DNA of 64,000 nucleotides from Pseudomonadota bacterium. Its GTDB lineage: Bacteria > Pseudomonadota > Gammaproteobacteria > Burkholderiales > Rhodocyclaceae. The stretch covers positions 62,001 to 126,000 of the forward strand of contig JAFEDI010000144.1 of assembly GCA_018241725.1 (NCBI GenBank), given 5' to 3'. A model generated the notes under the pieces. That model saw only the letters and a program-made list of their open reading frames with translations, was not told the origin of the DNA and did not search any database. A program made the translations under genes and the position numbers. Numbering within the stretch: position 1 is the first letter of the stretch; each line of letters begins with the position of its first letter. Positions 17,783 through 25,886 of this stretch are shown one piece after another.

Positions 17783-18847
17783 ATGCCCGACAACACGCCC
17801 GTTCCCGCGCCCACCTCCGATGGCCGCGCCGACAATCCCTTCCGTGCCGTCGCCATCCTGCTCGACGGGGTGCGCGTCGCCCTCGAGAACAGCAAGCGCC
17901 AGGACCAGGCCCCGCGCTGGGTGCGCGTCGTGCGCGTGCGCGAGTTCCGCGACGATGCCATCGCCAAGGGCGTCATGAAGGCCCTCGACGTGCTCACGCT
18001 GGCGATAGCCTATCTGCAGCGCTTCACCCTCGACGCCAACGACCTGCTGATCCAGGGCGACGCCGCCAAGGCCTTGGTTGAGGTGTCCGCCGAATTCATC
18101 AAGACAGCTACCAGCAAGGAGTTCATCAACTCCCTCGAACTGGCCGTCGGCCAGGATCCGAGCCCCGATTCGCCGATTCCCGACGTCGCCAACATCATCG
18201 ACAAGATCGTCCAGATCGCCGACAAGGTTCCCGAACCCGACGACCTGAAGGTCATCGGCGCATCCCTCTACAAGCTGCTCGGCATCGAGCAGGCACCGCT
18301 CGATGAAGCCAAGCTGGGCACGACCACCGAGAGCCACGTGGTCCTCGCCCACACCGGCACCCTGCGCCTGCTGCAGTTCGGCTTTGACCAGAACTTCAAA
18401 CTGCAGAATTTCGGCAAGGGCGCCAGCGTCTCCTCCCTCGACATCAACCGCCTCGGCGCCCGCCGCCTGTGGGAAGCCGGCAGCGACAAGCTGCCGCTCA
18501 AGTCGATCGGCAAGTTCGGCGAGGCCCCCGACGTGGAAACCGTGTGGGAGCTCGACTTCTCCACCGACAAGGCCGGCAGCGACGTGCAGGACGCCAACGC
18601 GATCCTCGAGGCCCTCGGCTACGTCACCCCCAACGTGGCCGACCGCAAGGTTTTCAGCCCGGAGTTCGCCGGCCGCCTGCGCACCTTCCAGCAGATCAAC
18701 GAACTGCCGGTCAGCGGCAAGCTCGACAACGCCACCCTCAACCGGCTGCTGCACCTGGACTACGACGCCAAGAACCTCAAGCGGGCCAAGCGCTTCAAGG
18801 CCGACGCCCTGCCGAAGGGCTTCGATCCGCTGAAGGCCCCGGCCTGA
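17783..18847 (+). CDS. Baseplate-associated protein with peptidoglycan-binding-like domain
   Basis: 354-aa protein. GGAGG (17769-17773), inside the end of the upstream gene, sets the ATG at 17783. The N-half is helical (DGVRVALENSKRQDQAPRW ... VLTLAIAYLQRF). Residues about 260-330 carry a PG_binding_1-like signature: QDANAILEALGYV, then FAGRLRTFQQINELPVSGKL and DNATLNRLL, i.e. the FQ-x-x-x-G-L-x-x-x-G-x-L-D-x-x-T-x-x-x-L pattern. Such modules anchor proteins to the cell wall or help a particle engage the target wall. No catalytic residues for wall hydrolysis are visible. The baseplate role is inferred from position between hub and spike. Confidence 0.65.
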   Translation: MPDNTPVPAPTSDGRADNPFRAVAILLDGVRVALENSKRQDQAPRWVRVVRVREFRDDAIAKGVMKALDVLTLAIAYLQRFTLDANDLLIQGDAAKALVEVSAEFIKTATSKEFINSLELAVGQDPSPDSPIPDVANIIDKIVQIADKVPEPDDLKVIGASLYKLLGIEQAPLDEAKLGTTTESHVVLAHTGTLRLLQFGFDQNFKLQNFGKGASVSSLDINRLGARRLWEAGSDKLPLKSIGKFGEAPDVETVWELDFSTDKAGSDVQDANAILEALGYVTPNVADRKVFSPEFAGRLRTFQQINELPVSGKLDNATLNRLLHLDYDAKNLKRAKRFKADALPKGFDPLKAPA

Positions 18848-18872
18848 TCCGGCGAGTGCAACAAATCCAGCC

Positions 18873-19511
18873 ATGAGCGATCCGATCGACATCATCCGCG
18901 CGGTGGTCCGCGACGAGCTGCGCAGCCTGCGCCTCGGCGACCTGGCTGTGGTGACCAGCGTCTTCCCCCACACGGGGGAGGACGACGGCAACAACCACGA
19001 ATGCACGGTCCAGCTGCGCGAAGGCGGCCTCGAACTGCGCAAGGTCCCCATCGCCACGCCCCACGTCGGCATGGTCAGCCCGCCACAGGTAGGCGATCTG
19101 GTGCTGCTCAGCTACGTCGGCGGCGACCCGAACCGGGCCGTCGTCGTCGGCCGCCTGTACTCCGAGAAGATCAATCCGCCGGTCCACAAAGAAAAGGAAT
19201 GGCATGTCTTCGCCACCGCCGATGGCGTCAGCAGCTTCGCGATCGACGCCGATGAATCCTGCATCGTCACCGCCGGCAAGACCATCGTGACGGTGAAGAA
19301 GGACGGCAACGTGGAGGTGAAGGGCGAGGCCGACCTCGCCATCGAGGTGAAGGGGAAGCTCACGATCAAATGCACCGACTTCACGCTGGATGCCTCCGGC
19401 AACGTGGACCTGGGCAAGAACGGCGCCGGCGTGATCACCGAGCAATCCCACAAGTGCTACTACACCGGCAAGGCCCTGGTGCCGTCCGGCACCGTCAAGG
19501 CCAAGGGCTGA
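18873..19511 (+). CDS. Baseplate spike protein, gpV/gp5-OB type
   Basis: 212-aa spike. Residues 20-110 form the OB-fold of phage baseplate assembly protein V (AVVTSVFPHT, then VQLREGGLELRKVPIATPHVG and PPQVGDLVLLSYVGGDPNRAVVVGRLY). Residues 115-200 are short alternating strands with repeating polar/hydrophobic pairs (GKTIVTVKKDGNVEVKGEADLAIEVKGKLTIK cut here at its core), the sign of a trimeric beta-helix needle. In the family the trimer sits under the gpD hub and pierces the target envelope. The next gene probably supplies the tip. A 25-bp gap separates it from the preceding gene. Confidence 0.88.
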   Translation: MSDPIDIIRAVVRDELRSLRLGDLAVVTSVFPHTGEDDGNNHECTVQLREGGLELRKVPIATPHVGMVSPPQVGDLVLLSYVGGDPNRAVVVGRLYSEKINPPVHKEKEWHVFATADGVSSFAIDADESCIVTAGKTIVTVKKDGNVEVKGEADLAIEVKGKLTIKCTDFTLDASGNVDLGKNGAGVITEQSHKCYYTGKALVPSGTVKAKG

Positions 19512-19528
19512 CGCGAGGAGAGCCAGAC

Positions 19529-20176
19529 ATGCCCGCCCCGACCTCCAGCCAGATCGAATCCCCGGCCAGCGGTTTCCTCAAGGCCGCCGGCCTGCAGGGC
19601 GAGGACATTCCCGGCCTCGCCACCGCCATCGCCAACACCACCGGCCAGGCGCTGACGATGTTCCTGTCCCAGGCCATGGTAATGCCCGGCATCCCGGTAG
19701 CTGCCGATCCGATCACCGGCAGCGGATCCACCGCTGGCCCCGGTAAACTGATGCCGCCGCCGGCCGGTGGCCCCGGCGCGTCGCAGCTGGAAGGCCTGGC
19801 CAGCGCCCAGTGCCAGGGGCAGGGCCTGCGCGGCGAGGATGCGGACGGACTGGCCAAGACCATCGCCGGCACCGTCGCCCAGGCCATCAACCTGTTCTGC
19901 GCCCAGAGCATGGTGATGCCCGGCATCGCGGTGGCCGGATTCGTCAGCGCCGCGCCGGGCATGCTCCAGCCGGTGCCGCTGCAGTCTCCGCTGGAAGGCT
20001 TCGCCAACGGTCTGCTCAGCCAGAACGGCCTGCGTGGCGAAGACGCCCCCAAGCTGGCCCAGGCCCTCGCCCAGAGCGTGGACCTGGCCCTCACCCTGTT
20101 CGCGTCCCAGGTCCTGGTGTCGCCCGGAATCCCCTGCCCGCCCGGCGCCAGCGCCGGCCCCGGACGACTGATGTGA
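19529..20176 (+). CDS. Triple-repeat protein beside the spike (candidate spike-tip cap)
   Basis: 215-aa protein made of three tandem copies of one module of about 60 residues (15-75, 88-146, 157-215). Each has a G-(L/E)GED element (starting G24, G102, G170), a helix (ATAIANTTGQALTMF and equivalents), and a (M/S)PGI turn whose Pro lies exactly 29 residues after the GED glycine (P53, P131, P199). Copies end in Gly/Pro-rich loops (PGKLM, PGMLQ, PGRLM). Three repeats in one chain would give pseudo-threefold symmetry able to cap the trimeric gpV spike, the job done by PAAR proteins elsewhere; no PAAR gene is otherwise visible. The tip role is inference; the repeats are plainly seen. GAGGAG ribosome site. 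Confidence 0.6.
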   Translation: MPAPTSSQIESPASGFLKAAGLQGEDIPGLATAIANTTGQALTMFLSQAMVMPGIPVAADPITGSGSTAGPGKLMPPPAGGPGASQLEGLASAQCQGQGLRGEDADGLAKTIAGTVAQAINLFCAQSMVMPGIAVAGFVSAAPGMLQPVPLQSPLEGFANGLLSQNGLRGEDAPKLAQALAQSVDLALTLFASQVLVSPGIPCPPGASAGPGRLM

Positions 20177-20190
20177 AGGAGGCCACGACG

Positions 20191-20610
20191 ATGGCGACCG
20201 CCCCCGATCCGTTCGGTACCGACCTCCGGCTGGTCTTCCCTCGCGGAGAGGCCGGCATCGACCTGGCCCTCGGCCTGCAGGACCTGGAAACCATCAACGG
20301 CCTCGAAAACCTTGTCCAGGCCCTGACCCTGCGCCTGCTGGTGGACCACGGCGAACTGGCCGGCCTCGCCCACCCCCGCTACGGCAGCCGCATCCGCGAC
20401 CTGATCGGTGAGCCCCTCGACCGCCCGAACCTCGAACTGCTGCGCCGCTACGTGCGCCAGGAGCTGCTGCGCGACCCGCGCGTCGAGGAGGTGCTGCAAG
20501 TCACCGTCACGCCCCACGCCCCACGCTGCGACGGCGTCGACGTGGTCGCCCGGGTTCGCGCCATCGGTGGCCAGGAAGCCGGCATGGAGGTGCGCATCGA
20601 TGCCGCTTGA
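20191..20610 (+). CDS. Baseplate wedge protein gp25/gpW family
   Basis: 139-aa protein. AAGGAGG eight bases upstream fixes the ATG at 20191. The core shows the gp25 pattern: INGLENLVQALTLRLLVDHGEL, GYGSR-type turn (HPRYGSRIRDLIGE) and the helix LLRRYVRQELLRDPRVEEV before the last strands (VTVTPHAPRCDGVDVVARV). In T4, P2, eCIS and T6SS (TssE) this protein joins the wedge to the sheath and starts sheath assembly. Its 3' end overlaps the gpJ start by 11 bp. Confidence 0.9.
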   Translation: MATAPDPFGTDLRLVFPRGEAGIDLALGLQDLETINGLENLVQALTLRLLVDHGELAGLAHPRYGSRIRDLIGEPLDRPNLELLRRYVRQELLRDPRVEEVLQVTVTPHAPRCDGVDVVARVRAIGGQEAGMEVRIDAA

Positions 20611-22120
20611 CCGGGTCTTCATCAAGAAGGATTTCGCCGAGGTGGTGGATGCCCTGCTGACCGACATCGGCTCGGGCATGGGCGGCCGCGTGGCGCTGAC
20701 CGATGCCAACGAAGGCAGCGTGGTGCGCACCCTCGCCGAAGCCTTCGCCCGCGAACTGGCGGTCTGCTACGAACAACTCGACACGGTTTACCGCAACGCC
20801 TACCTGGAGAGCGCCAGCGGCCCCGCCCTCGACAACGTCGTCGCCCTGCTCGGCATCGAGCGCCAGCGCGGCGGCCACCTGGAGGGCACAGCCCTGTTCG
20901 GCCGCGGCCAGCCAGCCCCGGAAGACATCCACATCCCCCTCGGCACGCTGGTCGCCGGGCGCGACGTGCCCCTCTTCGCCACCACCGCCAACGCGGTGCT
21001 CGGCAAGGGCGAACGCCAGCTGATGGTCGGCGTCCGCGCGGTGGAGCCGGGCGGCAATACCGTCAAGGCCAACGCCCTCGCCACGCTGCCACGGCCGATC
21101 GCCGGCATCGACACGGTCGGCAATCCCGGCGACCTGGTCCTCCGCCAGCGCGAAGAAACCGACGACGAGCTGCGCGCCCGCGCCCGTCGGCTGGTGCAGT
21201 CCTCCAACACCGGCACGGTGTCGGCACTGGAACAGGCTGCCCGCAGCCTGGGCATCCAGGAAGTGCAGGTCATGGAGAACCCCGGCGGCCGTCCCGGCGA
21301 GGTGGACGTGATCCTCGGCGACAAGGACATCCCCGCCGACCTGCTCGAAGAGGTGCGCAACCGCCTGGAGGACGTGCGCCCGGCCGGTATCGTGCTGCGC
21401 TGCGGGCCGGCGACCCCGGTGTTCGTGCAGGTCACGGCAACACTGACCCTCAATGCCGAGCTCTCCGAACGGGAACAGAAGGACATCGAGAAGCGCCTGG
21501 GCGCTACCCTCATCGATTACTTCGGCAAGCTGAAGGTCGGCGAGGCTGTGCGCGAGGCCAAGGTCCGCTCCCTACTGCTCGGTCACGATGCGATCGTCGG
21601 CTGCGGCCGAACCGGCCAGCGCCCGCTGCTGGAGCCCTTCGTGTGGCAGGACGGCAATGGCCTCCAGTCGGTGGCTTTCCGCGCCCTGATCGGCAACGGC
21701 GACGTGCTGGCCAGCCCCGGCGAACGCATCAGTCTCTACCCGGAAGCCCTGCCGCTGCGCCTGAGCATCGAACCGCCCAAGCTCAATGTGTGGGTGGATG
21801 CGAACCTGACTCTCGCCGCCGGCACGCCGACCAACGGACTGCTGGCCCGCGTGACCAACGCCCTCAAGGACGCCTTCGACAGGGCCACCCGCCAGGCGGC
21901 GGAGGATGCACCTGCCGAGGTCACCTACGCCACACTGCACGACACCGTCACCGCCGTCACCGGCGACAGCGCCCTGGCGCGCCTGCGCGTCACCGTCATC
22001 CACGAGCGGGACGGACTCGCGGAAGAACTCGACGACGCCAGCGGGCAGGCCCATGTGAGCGTGCGCGAACAGCCCATGCCGCGGACCATCACGCTGCGCA
22101 TGGAGAACGGCGATGTCTGA
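20600..22120 (+). CDS. Baseplate wedge protein J (gpJ/gp6-like)
   Basis: 506-aa wedge protein. The ATG at 20600 lies inside the gp25 gene. Family features are the N-terminal DALLTDIGS ... LAEAFARELAVCYEQLDTVYRNAYLESASGPALD region, the AVEPGGNTVKANALATLPRPIAGIDTV hinge with GG(D/N)xxE-type block (LRQREETDDELRARARRLVQ), and the beta-strand section with QVMENPGGRPGEVDVIL. In phages and eCIS six copies or more form the iris-like baseplate ring that triggers contraction. The gene overlaps the gpI gene by 8 bp. Confidence 0.9.
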   Translation: MPLDRVFIKKDFAEVVDALLTDIGSGMGGRVALTDANEGSVVRTLAEAFARELAVCYEQLDTVYRNAYLESASGPALDNVVALLGIERQRGGHLEGTALFGRGQPAPEDIHIPLGTLVAGRDVPLFATTANAVLGKGERQLMVGVRAVEPGGNTVKANALATLPRPIAGIDTVGNPGDLVLRQREETDDELRARARRLVQSSNTGTVSALEQAARSLGIQEVQVMENPGGRPGEVDVILGDKDIPADLLEEVRNRLEDVRPAGIVLRCGPATPVFVQVTATLTLNAELSEREQKDIEKRLGATLIDYFGKLKVGEAVREAKVRSLLLGHDAIVGCGRTGQRPLLEPFVWQDGNGLQSVAFRALIGNGDVLASPGERISLYPEALPLRLSIEPPKLNVWVDANLTLAAGTPTNGLLARVTNALKDAFDRATRQAAEDAPAEVTYATLHDTVTAVTGDSALARLRVTVIHERDGLAEELDDASGQAHVSVREQPMPRTITLRMENGDV

Positions 22121-23987
22121 CCCGCGGCGGCGGCGGGAACGCCTACTGCAGCTGCTGCCGCGCATCTATACGGCGCAGCCCGAGCGAAGCGCGGTGGCCG
22201 CCGTCATCGGCGGCCTGGCCGCCAGCCTGGCCCGCCTCGACGACGGGCTGACCCGCGTGCAGTACGACCGCTGGGTCGGCCTGGCCAGTACCCAGCGACA
22301 GGACGCGGACAACGCCAGCGCGGCGGAACAACTCGGCCAACTGCTGCAGGTCGCCCGCCTACCGCCGCGCCTCAACCACGCCGGCTACGACAGACCGTCC
22401 CCCGACCGGCTGGAGATCCGCTTCGACCACAGCGCGCCGCGGGACGAAGCCCTGACCGAACTGATCGGCGAAGGCTGGCGTCGCCCGCGCAACGGCCGCC
22501 CGCCCCTCGATCCGGCGGAAGCCCTCGGCGCTCTGTTCCCCGGCCTCACCTTCGCGCTCGGCAACGACGAATTCAACCTGAGCGTCACCACAGATAGCGC
22601 GGCCGGCGCCGACAGACTGGCGCCCTTCCTTGCGGTGCTCGACCCGGAGCCCGGTGAAACCTACCGCCAGCGCCTGCTGGTCACCGCCCGCGTACGCACC
22701 GGCGGCCTGGCCACCCCGCGGGCGCTGCTGTCCCTGGCCATTGCCGACCTCGGCGCCGAACCCTGCCCGCGCCTGCTGCGCCGGCAGGACAGCACCCTTG
22801 CCTTCGGCATGCCGCCGGGCACCCGCAAGCGCTGCAGCGCCTGCGGCGGCAAGGGCGACATGGCCTGCCCCAACCGCAGCACGGCGGTCGTCGAAGCCTG
22901 GCTCACCGAAAACCCGAGCCTGCCGGCCAATCATGCCGAAAGCGCGCCGCGCCTGCGCCGTCCGTTTGCCATCAGCAATCCGAGCCTGCACCCCGACCGC
23001 CCGGTGCTGAGCCTCAAGATCACCGAACAACCCGCGGCCTACCCGGCCATCCGCAGCATCGACACCGGCGAGATCACCCTCTACGCGGGTACCGTCAAGC
23101 CTGGCGAAACCCTGGTGCTCTACCCCGCTGTCACCCCCGCCGAAGCTGCCCCCTTCGACGGCTTCGACGCCCCCGGCCACCACGCCTGGCTCAGCGCCCA
23201 CCCGACGGGGCAGGCGCTGCTGATCGGACCCGACGGCACGGAGCGGGACGTCAGCCATTCGATCTTCTACCTGTGGGGCAACCGCTTCGACGATCCCCAG
23301 TCGAGCCTCGGCGCGATGCGCTGCGGCGTGCTCGACCAGCGGGTCCTCACGCCACGCCTGCAATGCGGCAGCAATCAATGGATGCTGCTGACTTTCGCCC
23401 AGCCCGACGCCGAATTCGCCGATGCCACGACCACCGTCCATACCTCCCGCTTCGCCGGGCACGACGACGCGGGAGGCACCAGCTTTGCGCTGCTCGACGG
23501 CTCCATCAGCCGCAGCGACTCCCGCTACGCCTCCATCCTTTTCGAGTCCTTCAGCAAGACCGACACCGGCACGGCCAGCGAGGAGACCACTATCAATGCG
23601 CCGCGTCTGTCCCTGCGCCTCGACTGGATGGCACGCCCGCCGGCCAGCTACCGGCTGCGGGTTCCCAAGAGCGGCTGGGTCTCCGCCGCCGCCGCCCGCG
23701 GCGCCCTCAAACTGCTGCGCAGCGACGTCACCCGGGCCACCGCCGCCGGCGTGCGGGCAATGGTGGACTTCCCGGAGCCCCCACGCCGCGAGGATGTCAT
23801 GCCCGCCGACGGACTGTCCGCGGTCGCCCTCGCCCAGCGCTGGACGGAAGACGCAGCCCCGACTGACGGAGCACTGCAGACCGGCCTCGGCCTGAGCTCC
23901 CAGGAGAGGCACGAGCCCGGCGAAGGACGCTTTTCGATGCAGGTGGTATTCGACACCACCCGCCTGGACTGGAGCCATGCGGGGTGA
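22113..23987 (+). CDS. Baseplate wedge protein I-like, with a DnaJ-type cysteine motif
   Basis: 624-aa protein. The N-terminus (RRRERLLQLLPRIYTAQPERSAVAAVIGGLAASLARLDD, abbreviated) matches the LLP-x-x-(Y/W) opening of tail protein I / Afp12-type wedge proteins, which connect gpJ to fibres. It is longer than P2 gpI and extended by beta-rich segments (about 270-560). Cys241, Cys244 and Cys252 form C-x2-C-G-G-K-G-x3-C, like one zinc repeat of DnaJ; a fourth ligand is not obvious. Such a motif is unexpected here and could bind metal. The neighbours on both sides overlap it, so it is surely part of the same structure. Confidence 0.7.
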   Translation: MSDPRRRRERLLQLLPRIYTAQPERSAVAAVIGGLAASLARLDDGLTRVQYDRWVGLASTQRQDADNASAAEQLGQLLQVARLPPRLNHAGYDRPSPDRLEIRFDHSAPRDEALTELIGEGWRRPRNGRPPLDPAEALGALFPGLTFALGNDEFNLSVTTDSAAGADRLAPFLAVLDPEPGETYRQRLLVTARVRTGGLATPRALLSLAIADLGAEPCPRLLRRQDSTLAFGMPPGTRKRCSACGGKGDMACPNRSTAVVEAWLTENPSLPANHAESAPRLRRPFAISNPSLHPDRPVLSLKITEQPAAYPAIRSIDTGEITLYAGTVKPGETLVLYPAVTPAEAAPFDGFDAPGHHAWLSAHPTGQALLIGPDGTERDVSHSIFYLWGNRFDDPQSSLGAMRCGVLDQRVLTPRLQCGSNQWMLLTFAQPDAEFADATTTVHTSRFAGHDDAGGTSFALLDGSISRSDSRYASILFESFSKTDTGTASEETTINAPRLSLRLDWMARPPASYRLRVPKSGWVSAAAARGALKLLRSDVTRATAAGVRAMVDFPEPPRREDVMPADGLSAVALAQRWTEDAAPTDGALQTGLGLSSQERHEPGEGRFSMQVVFDTTRLDWSHAG

Positions 23988-24010
23988 ATCGCCCCGAGGA
24001 GTTGAAGAAG

Positions 24011-24487
24011 ATGCCCATGAAGGAATGCCACGGCCTCGCCGGCCGCCTCTCGATCGAACTGCGCGATGCCAGCGGCCGCGTGGTGGAGAAACGCCGGGTG
24101 GACAACCTGATCACCAATGCCGGCCGCAATCTGCTGGCCCGCCTGTTTGCCGGCGCCGCCCAGGGGCCCGAGCTGCGCATCGCCGTCGGCGGCCAGGGCG
24201 GCACGGTAAGCCTCGACGACACCGCCCTCGGCGATCCATTGGACTCGGCCCCGGCCAGTATCCCAAGCATCGCGCTGGCCGACCATGACGGGCAGCAACG
24301 CATCACCGCGCGCGTCACTGCCACGCTACCGGCCTCCGGGAGCTCCGATCCGCAGGCCCTGCAGGAGGCCGGCATCCTGATCAGCCTGCCGAGTGCCGAA
24401 GCGGTGCTCTACAACCGCGTGACCTTTCCGCTCATCAACCGGGCGGGCAACCTGGAAATGACTCTGACCTGGGAGGTGATTTTCTGA
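24011..24487 (+). CDS. Small tail/fibre-associated protein of the injection operon
   Basis: About 158 aa from the ATG at 24011, chosen because GAGGAG (23996-24001) stands 9 nt upstream. A GTG at 23984 overlapping the gpI stop would add 9 residues and remains possible. The sequence is beta-rich: LAGRLSIELRDASGRVVEKRRVDNLITNAG resembles the opening of phage proteins that carry a linking domain with an N-x-x-T-(N/D)-x-G turn, and it ends in FPLINRAGNLEMTLTWEV. This pattern recurs in fibre-attachment proteins next to gpI. Probable role: bridging wedge and fibres. No exact family is named. Confidence 0.55.
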   Translation: MPMKECHGLAGRLSIELRDASGRVVEKRRVDNLITNAGRNLLARLFAGAAQGPELRIAVGGQGGTVSLDDTALGDPLDSAPASIPSIALADHDGQQRITARVTATLPASGSSDPQALQEAGILISLPSAEAVLYNRVTFPLINRAGNLEMTLTWEVIF

Positions 24488-25875
24488 TGGCCGACACACC
24501 CGATCCCTATCTCCGCAAGGACCCGGGCGACATCATGCTCGCCGCCGACTGGAACGAGATGCAGGTGCGGGCCCGCAGCGAGCTGCGTGCTCACGACCAT
24601 ACCGGTGACACCGCCCGCCAGGTTCCCCGTGACGGCATCCAGGACAAGGCCATCGACGCCAGCAAGATCGATCCCGACATCAAGCTCAACCTGAAGGAGC
24701 TCACGGTCAGCGGCCCGTTGAAGGTAACGGGCACCAGCCAGCTCGCCGACATCCGTGCAGCCCTCGCCAGCTTTTCGGGCCCCAGCCTGACCACCGCCGG
24801 CAACCTCGGCATCGGCACCGACAGTCCCGAGAACGCCGAAGGTTGGAACCGGGTCGCCGACCTGGTCGGCGCCGAGCACGCCAAGCTGTCGGTACGCGCC
24901 GGTGACATCGACGGCCGGTTGATGAGCCACGTCGGCGGCTTTTTCGGCGCGGAAGCCGGCATGATCATCGGCACCAAGAGCCCTCACCCCCTCTCCTTCG
25001 TGAGCGCGGGCGCATTGCGGCTCAAAGTGCACTCGGCCAAAGCGGAAGACGGTACCGAGACACCGATCGTCGAACTCTTTCCAGGCAACAATCCGCTACG
25101 CTTCTCCTCCGCCTGGACCAGCCGGGCAGCTGGTGGAAACACGGCTGAAATCAGCAACGACACCCAGCTCTACAAGACCCTGATGCTCGTCGGCAACAAC
25201 AGTGCCGGCCTCGGGCGCCGCGTATCCGTGTGGGACCGGCTGGACGTCAACGGCAGCATCTACGCCCACGGCATCGACGTCAGCACCGAGATCGGCCAGC
25301 ACATGACTGCCGACGGCACCTTCTACCGCTGGCAGGGGCAGGTCTACATCAACGTGGACGACAACCTGTACATCCGCGACAGCAGCCGCGGCATCCGCAT
25401 GCACTTCGACACCATCAACGGCGTATTCAAGACCGACGTGCTGCGCCTGGGCGATAAATGGCGGCTGTCAGGCATCGGCGACCATGAGGCCAACGACGAA
25501 TGGCTACGACTCAAGAACGTGGCCAACAATGCCTATTGGGGCGGTTTTGCCGCATCGAAAATGTGGACCATGCAAGGCCAGTACCAACAATCGGATCTAC
25601 GCCTGAAATGCAATATCCAGGAGATCGACCGGGCCCTGCCCCGGCTGAACCAGCTGCGCGGCGTCAGTTTCAACTGGAAGAGCGATACCTCGCGGGAAGT
25701 GCTCGGCCTACTCGCCCAAGACGTCGAGGCGGTCCTACCACAAGCCGTCAGTGAAGGCCCCGATGGCTGGAAGGGCATCGATACATCGGCGGTGGTGGCC
25801 CTGCTGGTGCAGGCCGTGAAGGAGCAACAAGCGATGATCGACGACCTGCGCAGCGCCCTCCCGCGGCGCAACTGA
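24487..25875 (+). CDS. Tail fibre with C-terminal S74 intramolecular chaperone
   Basis: 462-aa fibre. The N-terminal 80 residues (attachment region, rich in GDI/DWNE and AHDH motifs) are shared with the next gene. The middle is repetitive beta with GNLGIGTDSPE-like turns typical of fibre shafts. The last 94 residues form a peptidase S74 domain: the Ser-Lys dyad motif SDLRLK begins at Ser369 (Lys374), followed by LNQLRGVSFNWKSD and EVLGLLAQDVEAVLPQAV. In the family this domain drives trimerisation, then cuts itself off before the Ser. This fibre should therefore mature to about 368 residues. It probably recognises the target surface. Confidence 0.85.
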   Translation: MADTPDPYLRKDPGDIMLAADWNEMQVRARSELRAHDHTGDTARQVPRDGIQDKAIDASKIDPDIKLNLKELTVSGPLKVTGTSQLADIRAALASFSGPSLTTAGNLGIGTDSPENAEGWNRVADLVGAEHAKLSVRAGDIDGRLMSHVGGFFGAEAGMIIGTKSPHPLSFVSAGALRLKVHSAKAEDGTETPIVELFPGNNPLRFSSAWTSRAAGGNTAEISNDTQLYKTLMLVGNNSAGLGRRVSVWDRLDVNGSIYAHGIDVSTEIGQHMTADGTFYRWQGQVYINVDDNLYIRDSSRGIRMHFDTINGVFKTDVLRLGDKWRLSGIGDHEANDEWLRLKNVANNAYWGGFAASKMWTMQGQYQQSDLRLKCNIQEIDRALPRLNQLRGVSFNWKSDTSREVLGLLAQDVEAVLPQAVSEGPDGWKGIDTSAVVALLVQAVKEQQAMIDDLRSALPRRN

Positions 25876-25886
25876 CGGAGCGCCCC

